The notes below the pieces were generated by a model. The model saw only the letters and a program-made list of their open reading frames with translations, did not search any database and had not been told where the DNA came from. From NCBI RefSeq assembly GCF_004309735.1, contig NZ_SIXC01000001.1, positions 62,723-126,722 on the forward strand: a DNA stretch of 64,000 bases, in the 5' to 3' direction. Shown piece after piece: positions 58,083 to 64,000 of the stretch (the stretch's first letter is position 1; every line of letters starts with the position of its first letter). Both the position numbers and the translations under genes were made by a program. Source of the DNA: Desulfovibrio legallii. GTDB taxonomy: Bacteria > Desulfobacterota > Desulfovibrionia > Desulfovibrionales > Desulfovibrionaceae.

Positions 58083-59615
58083 TCATAAACCTGAGGGGCC
58101 GGCGGCGGGCTGGCCGGAAGGGGGCAGTCCGCGCAGCTGTTCTTCAATGGTGAGACGTCCGGCCGTGGCCGTGACGTCAAAAAAGGCTCCGGGATTTTCG
58201 CTGGCCAGAAGCAGGTCGTCAGCACCCAGGGGGCGTTCCGTGCGGGTGCGCACTTCCAGAGTGCCCGGCCTGGTGAAAAATGTTCGCAGGGCCTTGCCGA
58301 TGTTTCGATTTTGGGGGGTGGTCGTCAGAGATGGCGAGGCCAGGGCCGCGTTGAGTGTGGCCAAGGCTTCGTCCGATTCCGGAGCCAGCGCGCGCACCAA
58401 GAGGCTGGTCAGGCCCGCGTCCGTGAAGGTCAGGCTGAGCCCGCTGTAACGCTGCAGCAGGAGACTTGCTCCCTGGCCCGCGTCGTGGATGGTCAAGGCG
58501 CAGTTGAGGTCGCCCAGGCCCGTGGCCCGCACGGAAGCCTTTTCCCAGCTTTGGTGGAGTCCTGTTTTGCGGCTTTCGAAGCTCAGGTCCGCCACTGTGG
58601 CGGGCAGGTTCAGACCGGTGAGTAATTCCAGCGTGCCCTCAGGGAGGTCCAGGCCTTCCACCTGGCTCAGGCTGTGACGCGGTGCGGTGGAAAGCCAGCG
58701 GAAGCGCACCTGACGCACGCGGATGTTTTTGTTGCCCAGGCTCAGATCCAGGTCCGCGGCCCGCAGGCCGCCCAACAAGGGCGGATTGGCGGCCAGCATG
58801 GAGTCCGTAAGAGGGATGAGGGCCGCCAGGGCTCTGTCCATGCCGGCCCCGGTCTTGTCCGCCACGTCCATCAGCCGACGGAGCGTATCCTCATGCGGCA
58901 GATGGATGTCCCGCTGCTCCAGGCGGCCCAGACGCAGCGCCTCCCTGCCGTTGACGGCCAGGCGCAGGTCGCTCAGGTCAAATGCGCCCATACTTCCGCC
59001 CTGCCAGCGTCGCAGCTCCGCTGTATCGATGGTCATGCGAGTCAGGCCTGCGCTGCCGGGAATTTCTACCGTTATGAAACGGGCGCGGAGGTTGTCCGCC
59101 CCCATGCGGTAGAGGATATCGGCCGCATCCATGATTTGGGCAGGGGCCAGAGCTTCGGCCGCCAGGGCCGCGTCAGCCCGGAGCACATCAATGGTTTCGT
59201 GCTGCAGCACGCCGCGGGCCTGCGGGGTGCGCAGAACCACGTTGCGCAGGTCCACATTCTGGGCCACGGGCACAAGGCCTTCTTTGGGCAAGGCCAGGGG
59301 CCGCAGGGGCGTAAAGGCCAGCAATATGCGTACGGGCAGGCGCACATGGGCCTCGGCCACGGTGTAGGCCAGCGGGCCTTCCGGGCTGTGCCCGCGAAAG
59401 GTGAGGCCCCGGATGGTCAAATCGCGGGAAAAAGGGGCCAGAGTCACCTGGTCCGCCGAGGTCTCATAGGGTTGCCCCCCGGACGAAAGGCTGATGTGCT
59501 GCAGACTTTGCAGCACCTCCCGCTCCACATGGGGGCGCAGCACAAAGTTGATCCCCAGCAGCAGGGTAAGAGTCAGCGCGCCGGCGAGAGCCAGCGGCAA
59601 AAGGAATTTTTTCAT
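58083..59615 (-). CDS. Membrane-anchored periplasmic protein, function unknown
   Basis: The 510-residue protein has an N-terminal Met-Lys-Lys-Phe start and one hydrophobic segment (about 4-26) without a clear signal peptidase site, so it is probably anchored with the rest in the periplasm. The body alternates short beta-type stretches and amphipathic helices, with several 'LRA.DLDLSLGNKNIRVRQVRF'-like segments. This loosely recalls AsmA/YdgA-type envelope proteins, but no family can be claimed. It lies 24 bp after nadB and 1 bp before the rlmI-like gene in a continuous minus-strand run. Confidence 0.7.
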   Translation of the reverse strand: MKKFLLPLALAGALTLTLLLGINFVLRPHVEREVLQSLQHISLSSGGQPYETSADQVTLAPFSRDLTIRGLTFRGHSPEGPLAYTVAEAHVRLPVRILLAFTPLRPLALPKEGLVPVAQNVDLRNVVLRTPQARGVLQHETIDVLRADAALAAEALAPAQIMDAADILYRMGADNLRARFITVEIPGSAGLTRMTIDTAELRRWQGGSMGAFDLSDLRLAVNGREALRLGRLEQRDIHLPHEDTLRRLMDVADKTGAGMDRALAALIPLTDSMLAANPPLLGGLRAADLDLSLGNKNIRVRQVRFRWLSTAPRHSLSQVEGLDLPEGTLELLTGLNLPATVADLSFESRKTGLHQSWEKASVRATGLGDLNCALTIHDAGQGASLLLQRYSGLSLTFTDAGLTSLLVRALAPESDEALATLNAALASPSLTTTPQNRNIGKALRTFFTRPGTLEVRTRTERPLGADDLLLASENPGAFFDVTATAGRLTIEEQLRGLPPSGQPAAGPSGL

Positions 59616-59639
59616 GCTCCTGTCGTCCTTGTCCGCGCG

Positions 59640-61241
59640 TCAGTCCACCCTGTGGTGGCAGCCCAGACTTGTACGGTTGCGCATGGCGGCCTGGGTGATG
59701 GCGTAGGCCGTCTGCGAACCGTGGAAGAGGTCCACCAAACGTCGTGAAATATGGGTGCGTTTGTAAAAATCGTGGATATGGCGCACCTGATCGCGCATGT
59801 CTTCAAAGGCGCGGCGCAATCGGGCTTCAGTGCGCGAAATGCCCACATAGTTCCACATGGTGTTGCGGATGTTGGTCCAGTCCTGGGCCACCAGGGCCGG
59901 GTCGTCGTTGCGCTCGTTGCCTTCGTGCTGCCAGTCAGGGATGGCCCTGGCCAAAGCTGTGGGCAGGCCGCGCTCGGACGTGCAGCGCCGGGCCAGATCC
60001 TTGCCGCAGCTCATGCCCCAGACCAAGGCCTCCAGAAGGGACGTGCTGGCCAGACGGTTGGCCCCGTGTAAGCCCGTGCAGGCGCATTCGCCGACGGCGT
60101 ACAGCCCGCGCATGGAGGTGCGGCCGTTGATGTCCGTAAGCACGCCGCCGCAGAAGTAGTGGGCGGCGGGCACCACGGGGATGGGCTCTTTGCGGATGTC
60201 GATGCCGGCCTGGCGGCAGGTTTCAAATACCGTGGGAAAGCGCGTGGGCAGATCCTGCTTCACGCAGCTCACGTCCAGGAACAAGCAGGGCGCGCCGCTG
60301 TGGAGCATTTCTTCCATCATGGCCTGGGCCACTACGTCGCGAGGGGCCAGGTCCCCCCTGGGGTCGTAATTGCGCATAAAGGCGTGGCCTTTCTGATCCA
60401 GCAGGCGGGCTCCCTCGCCGCGCATGGCCTCGGTGATGAGGGAGCGGCGGTTGGTGCGTTCTTCATAGAGCGCCGTGGGGTGGAACTGCATAAATTCCAG
60501 ATTGGCCAGGGCCACACCGGCGCGGAAGGCCATGGAAACGCTCGTGCCCACGCAGCCCGGTGTGTTGGTGGAATGCAGAAAAACCTGCCCCACGCCGCCG
60601 GTAGCCAGCACGGTCCAGTCGGCCAGGATGGTTTCCGGTTCGCCGCTTTCTTCGTTGAGCACATAGGCGCCCAGGCAACGGTTGCCCACCTCGTAGCGGT
60701 ACTGCGAGGTTCTGGCCTGGTGGTGACTGGTCAGGAGGTCGATGGCCGCACGACGGTGCAGTCTGGTGATGCGCGGATGTTTGCGCACCTGGGCGGTGAG
60801 GCCGTCCATGATGGCCTTGCCGGAGTAATCGGCCCGGTGCAGGATGCGCGGGGCGGCGTGCCCCCCCTCCCGCGTAAGGTTGAAGCTGCCGTCGGGGTTG
60901 CGGTCAAATTCCACGCCCGCGCGCTCCATCAGCATGCGTTCCACGCAGCGCGGGCCCTGGCGGCAGAGGTAACGCACGGCCTTGCGATAGTTGTAGTCGT
61001 GCCCGGCCACCAGAATGTCTTTTTCCAGAGCGCGGGCGTCGTCGGGAATGGCCGTTGAGGGGGCGGCACGGTAGATGATGCCGCCCTGAGCCAGTTCGGA
61101 ATTGCCGTCGGCCAAGTCTTCGCCTGCATTGATCAGCAGAACGTCATGACCGGCGTCGGCCAGGGTAAGGGCCGCCGTGCAGCCGGCAACGCCGGAGCCG
61201 ATGATCAGCACGGGCACATGCCGCCGGGTGGGAGTGCTCAT
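59640..61241 (-). CDS. nadB: L-aspartate oxidase
   Basis: This FAD enzyme oxidises aspartate to iminoaspartate, with fumarate as likely acceptor in an anaerobe. The 533 residues have the FAD motif IGSGVAGCTAALTLADAG, GDSNSELAQGGI-like DGNSELAQGGI, MEFMQFHPTAL-like LEFMQFHPTAL, RGDLAPRDVVAQA, HYFCGGVLTDINGRTSM and GLYAVGECACTGLHGANRLAS. It follows nadA by 7 bp. The nadC-nadA-nadB order in transcription gives a complete de novo route to nicotinate mononucleotide. Confidence 0.97.
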   Translation of the reverse strand: MSTPTRRHVPVLIIGSGVAGCTAALTLADAGHDVLLINAGEDLADGNSELAQGGIIYRAAPSTAIPDDARALEKDILVAGHDYNYRKAVRYLCRQGPRCVERMLMERAGVEFDRNPDGSFNLTREGGHAAPRILHRADYSGKAIMDGLTAQVRKHPRITRLHRRAAIDLLTSHHQARTSQYRYEVGNRCLGAYVLNEESGEPETILADWTVLATGGVGQVFLHSTNTPGCVGTSVSMAFRAGVALANLEFMQFHPTALYEERTNRRSLITEAMRGEGARLLDQKGHAFMRNYDPRGDLAPRDVVAQAMMEEMLHSGAPCLFLDVSCVKQDLPTRFPTVFETCRQAGIDIRKEPIPVVPAAHYFCGGVLTDINGRTSMRGLYAVGECACTGLHGANRLASTSLLEALVWGMSCGKDLARRCTSERGLPTALARAIPDWQHEGNERNDDPALVAQDWTNIRNTMWNYVGISRTEARLRRAFEDMRDQVRHIHDFYKRTHISRRLVDLFHGSQTAYAITQAAMRNRTSLGCHHRVD

Positions 61242-61248
61242 AGCTTCC

Positions 61249-62295
61249 TCACAGTCCGCAGGCCTGGAGCATGCGGGTTAGGGAGAGGCGGGCGGGGGGA
61301 CAAAGGGCCTTCTCCACAACCAGCGGGGTGGCGGCGCCGTCCGCAATGCGCCTCAATATATCATAAAGTTTTTTTTCCGTCACCTTGGCCATGTTGCCAC
61401 AGATGGCGTGTCCCAGGGGGATTATGTCGCACTGCCCGGCGTGGCGGGCCGCCAGGCGGCGCACCAGATTGTTTTCCGTGGCAATAACCAGCGTGCTGCC
61501 GGGGTTTTCGCTGGCCACGCGGGCGGCCTCCTTGATGAGGTAGGATGTGGATCCGGCCCCGTCGCAGAGGGCCACCACCTCTTCACGGCATTCGGGGTGG
61601 GCAATGACCCGGCAGCCGGGGTGGGCGGCGCGCATATCCAGGATGTCCTGCGGCTCGAAGCGGGCGTGGATGGCGCAACAGCCCGGCCAGAGCAGCAGCT
61701 TTCTGTCCAGAGCCTGCGTATCGGGAGCGACCAGCCCTTTGGAGCCGATGCGCAGCACGTGCCGGTCCGCTGGCGCAATGCCCAGGCCCGTGGCCGTATT
61801 GTCGCCCAGATGCCTGTCCGGCAAAAAAAGTACGCTGTCGCCCTGGTCCAGCGCCCAGCGCAGCATGGTGGCGGCATTGGCTGAAGTGCACACGGCCCCG
61901 CCGTACTCGCCCACCACGGCCTTGAGGGCCAGGTCAGTATTGACGTAGGCCAGGGGCACCACCTTGCGGCCCTGGGCGGTGAGCTCTTCCAGCACCTTGC
62001 GGGCTAGGGGGGCCGGCGTCATGCGGGACATGAGGCAGTCCGCGTCCAGACTGGGCAGGTAGACGTGTTGGCCGGGCTTGGCCAGCAGGGCGGCCGATTC
62101 GCCCATGAAATAGACGCCGCAAAAGACAATGTGTTCGGCCGTCACCGAGGGCACCCGGCGGGCCAGTTCCAGAGAATCGCCGGTGATGTCGCAGTGACGC
62201 ACCACAGCGTCATTCTGGTAGTGGTGCCCCATAATACAGAGGCTTGCGCCCAGACGCTCCTTGAGGCGCGTGATGGCGGCGTGCAAATCTTCCAT
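61249..62295 (-). CDS. nadA: Quinolinate synthase
   Basis: NadA condenses iminoaspartate with dihydroxyacetone phosphate. The 348 residues begin with a GHHYQNDAVV motif and contain GDSLELAR, FCGVYFMGESA, CTSANAATML and HPECREEV. The likely 4Fe-4S ligands are Cys87 (DADCLMS), Cys207 (GCCAIH) and Cys299 (HAICGNM), with the spacing seen in Bacillus NadA. It lies between nadC and nadB. Confidence 0.97.
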   Translation of the reverse strand: MEDLHAAITRLKERLGASLCIMGHHYQNDAVVRHCDITGDSLELARRVPSVTAEHIVFCGVYFMGESAALLAKPGQHVYLPSLDADCLMSRMTPAPLARKVLEELTAQGRKVVPLAYVNTDLALKAVVGEYGGAVCTSANAATMLRWALDQGDSVLFLPDRHLGDNTATGLGIAPADRHVLRIGSKGLVAPDTQALDRKLLLWPGCCAIHARFEPQDILDMRAAHPGCRVIAHPECREEVVALCDGAGSTSYLIKEAARVASENPGSTLVIATENNLVRRLAARHAGQCDIIPLGHAICGNMAKVTEKKLYDILRRIADGAATPLVVEKALCPPARLSLTRMLQACGL

Positions 62296-62323
62296 AATAC
62301 TGTCCTTGAAAAAAACGGCCCGG

Positions 62324-63196
62324 TCAGGCCGGAAGCAGGGTCATGCTGAAGTCGGCGGCCACGGCGGAGTGGGTAAGTCTGCCCACGGAAATGAAATCGG
62401 GCCGACGCGGTTGGGTCAGGGCAATGGCGCGGATGTTTTCCAGGCGCACGCCGCCGCTCACTTCGGCTTCCACTTCAGGTGGAACCAGCGCCAGCGCCTG
62501 GGCAAGGGCCGCGCCCTCCATGTTGTCCATCATGACGCGTTCCACCCCGGCGGCCAGGGCCTCGCGCACGTGGCCCGGGGTGCGGCATTCCACCTCTATG
62601 GGCGGGCAGGGCGCGTACCGCGCGCGCAGGGCGGCCACGGCAGCGGCAATGGAACCCGCCGCGTCAATGTGGTTATCTTTGAGCATGAGCATTTGCGCCA
62701 GGTTGATGCGGTGGTTGCAGCCGCCGCCCGCTTGGACGGCGTATTTCTCCGGCCAGCGCAGGCCGGGGGTGGTTTTGCGCGTGTCCAGCAGGCGTACGCC
62801 CGTGCCTTCCAGTTCCCGTACGTAGCGGGCCGTGAGGTTGGCAATGCCCGAAAGGTGGGTGATGAAATTGAGGATGACCCGCTCGGCCTTGAGCAGGGGT
62901 TCGGCCGGAGCCGTGATGCGGGCCACTTCTGTCATGGCGGGCACGGCGCCGGCCTCCGGGGCCAGCGCTTGCCAGTGGAAGGGCGCGTCGAGAGCGCGCA
63001 GCACTTCGCCGATAACGGGCAGGCCCACCACCAGGGTGGCTTCCTTGGCCCGGATGACCGCGTGCAGTTGCGCATCGGGCGCAAACAGGGCCCGGGCGGT
63101 AAGCTCCGGGCCGTCCTCTTCCAGGGCCAGGGCAATGGCCTTTTGTAGCAGCGGCCGGCCTTCAGGGGTAAAGAAGGCGGCCCATGACGTGAACAT
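62324..63196 (-). CDS. nadC: Quinolinate phosphoribosyltransferase
   Basis: NadC converts quinolinate and PRPP to nicotinate mononucleotide with loss of CO2. The 290 residues have NFITHLSGIANLTARYV, LDTRKTTPGLRWPEKYAVQAGGG-type text (LLDTRKTTPGLR, then GGGCNHRINLAQMLMLKDNH), VECRTPGHVREAL and MMDNMEG. The ATG follows GGAGGGG at about 9 bases. It is the first gene of the nadCAB run; a weak TTGACG -35 candidate lies in the 234-bp gap before mgtE. Confidence 0.97.
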   Translation of the reverse strand: MFTSWAAFFTPEGRPLLQKAIALALEEDGPELTARALFAPDAQLHAVIRAKEATLVVGLPVIGEVLRALDAPFHWQALAPEAGAVPAMTEVARITAPAEPLLKAERVILNFITHLSGIANLTARYVRELEGTGVRLLDTRKTTPGLRWPEKYAVQAGGGCNHRINLAQMLMLKDNHIDAAGSIAAAVAALRARYAPCPPIEVECRTPGHVREALAAGVERVMMDNMEGAALAQALALVPPEVEAEVSGGVRLENIRAIALTQPRRPDFISVGRLTHSAVAADFSMTLLPA

Positions 63197-63430
63197 TGCG
63201 CTTGTCCCCTCCGCTTCCGCGTGCTAAGTGAAAAGGCGCCCGTCAACGGGCCGGAACCCCTGGACGGCGCGCCGGTTGGCATAGGGTTGCAGCAGGCCTT
63301 TGCAGGCTTGCCGGGTTTCTGACACCTACTTAGAATGCCCCGTGGCGCGCGTCAAGCTGTGTGCCTATGGGCGCAAGCGTCCGCGACGGCGTTGTTTTTT
63401 GATTCGTAACGTACCAGGGTACTGACGTGT

Positions 63431-64000
63431 ATGGCTGACCTCCGCACCGAAAAATCTACTGTTTTTTCTCCGGAAGACCGTGTTGCCCCATCTGCCCAGG
63501 GCGACGCGGGGGCGCAATCCTCTCCCGCGCCGGAGAGGACGGTCGTCGACATTCCGGCTTCTTCGCCAGCCTCTTTTCCCCAGCCGTGCGCAACCACTGT
63601 CCCTTCTTCCGATATCGCCTCAGCCCTTTCGCCCGCGCCCGCACCTGAAGCGCCGCCCATCGTCCCGGTTGTGCAGGACAATGCCGAGGCCGGCGACGCT
63701 GAAGTGGCCGACCTGGAGCGCGAAAACACCCGTGTGGACGCCGCCGCCTATACTGACGCGGAATTTGTCCACCCGGCGGACATGGCCGACCATCTGGAGA
63801 ATCTGAGCCTGGAAAAGCAGGTCAGCACCCTGCGGCGCATGCCTAAGGAGGAGGCCGCCGAGGCTCTGGCCGAGCTGGACGAAAATATGGCCGTGGACGT
63901 GCTGGAAAATCTGGACGATGACGTGGCCGCCCAGATTATCGCCGAAATGTCCCCGGACGACGCCGCCGACGTGCTGGACGAACTGGACGCCGACCGGCGC
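63431..64000 (+). CDS. mgtE: MgtE-type magnesium transporter, N-terminal part
   Basis: The gene runs off the right edge; 190 codons are present. Residues 1-110 are a Pro/Ala/Ser-rich extension with many acidic residues. From about residue 112 the MgtE N-domain begins (HPADMADHLENLSLEKQ), with its superhelical acidic repeats such as EAAEALAELDE, DVLENLDDD and DDAADVLDELDADR. In MgtE this domain senses cytoplasmic Mg2+ and gates the channel. The extension is not a usual part of MgtE. The ATG at 63431 has only a weak ribosome binding site; GTACC-AG-GGTAC lies just before it. No Mg2+ riboswitch (M-box) was recognised upstream. Confidence 0.8.
   Translation, partial: MADLRTEKSTVFSPEDRVAPSAQGDAGAQSSPAPERTVVDIPASSPASFPQPCATTVPSSDIASALSPAPAPEAPPIVPVVQDNAEAGDAEVADLERENTRVDAAAYTDAEFVHPADMADHLENLSLEKQVSTLRRMPKEEAAEALAELDENMAVDVLENLDDDVAAQIIAEMSPDDAADVLDELDADRR

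Noticed and set aside
63197-63430. Mg2+ riboswitch (M-box) upstream of mgtE
   Set aside because: The region is short, and I see neither the M-box core nor a terminator switch; only the small palindrome GTACC-AG-GGTAC.

Overview
This window is GC-rich chromosomal DNA from a bacterium that looks like a member of the Desulfovibrionaceae (inference). The grounds are a pyruvate carboxylase - PEP synthase block with its own biotin ligase, hypDE for NiFe-hydrogenase maturation, a ParA/HEAT/CheR/CheB chemosensory cluster, the nadBAC operon, and a complete division and cell-wall (dcw) cluster of Gram-negative type that lacks ddl. Almost all the genes are housekeeping genes. No phage, plasmid, transposase, CRISPR or defence genes were seen.

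Layout. Positions 1-4681 (minus strand) carry cheB, a HEAT-repeat gene, cheR and the start of a parA-like gene. A tRNA-Pro(CGG) gene with its own promoter and terminator lies at 4791-4868, followed by a lipoprotein gene. Positions 6478-10726 (minus) hold gmhA, fmdB-like, hemC and a Lon-like protease. nadK, an ARMT1/DUF89-like gene and gatB read plus (10844-14971). A low-complexity protein with three internal repeats reads minus from a possible sigma-54 promoter. phoH-like, HDIG (PgpH-like) and ybeY form the usual overlapping trio (16501-20472). cca and birA diverge from overlapping start codons at 21735, and birA leads into pyc and a large PEP-synthase-like gene. An HD-GYP gene and pyk read minus. 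The dcw cluster fills 33118-50949 in the order mraZ, rsmH, ftsL, ftsI, murE, murF, mraY, murD, ftsW, murG, murC, murB, ftsQ, ftsA, ftsZ. The rest reads minus: hypE, hypD, argC, a DUF1844 gene, a class V aminotransferase, an RlmI-like methyltransferase, a membrane-anchored unknown, nadB, nadA and nadC. The N-terminal part of mgtE runs off the right edge.

How the genes work together. birA, pyc and the PEP-synthase-like gene would make and charge the enzymes that convert pyruvate to oxaloacetate and PEP, and pyk runs the reverse glycolytic step. nadBAC makes nicotinate mononucleotide, and nadK turns NAD into NADP. The dcw genes build lipid II and the divisome from one cluster.

The most unusual signal is non-coding. 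A palindrome-rich repeat of about 149 bp occurs in five near-complete copies and at least one decayed copy. In three copies the first three bases of the element are the TAG stop codon of the neighbouring gene (lon-like, gatB, ftsZ). One decayed copy sits inside the dcw cluster, just after an intrinsic terminator behind ftsI, and its palindrome supplies the -35 box of a good promoter in front of murE. The dcw cluster may therefore be two transcription units.
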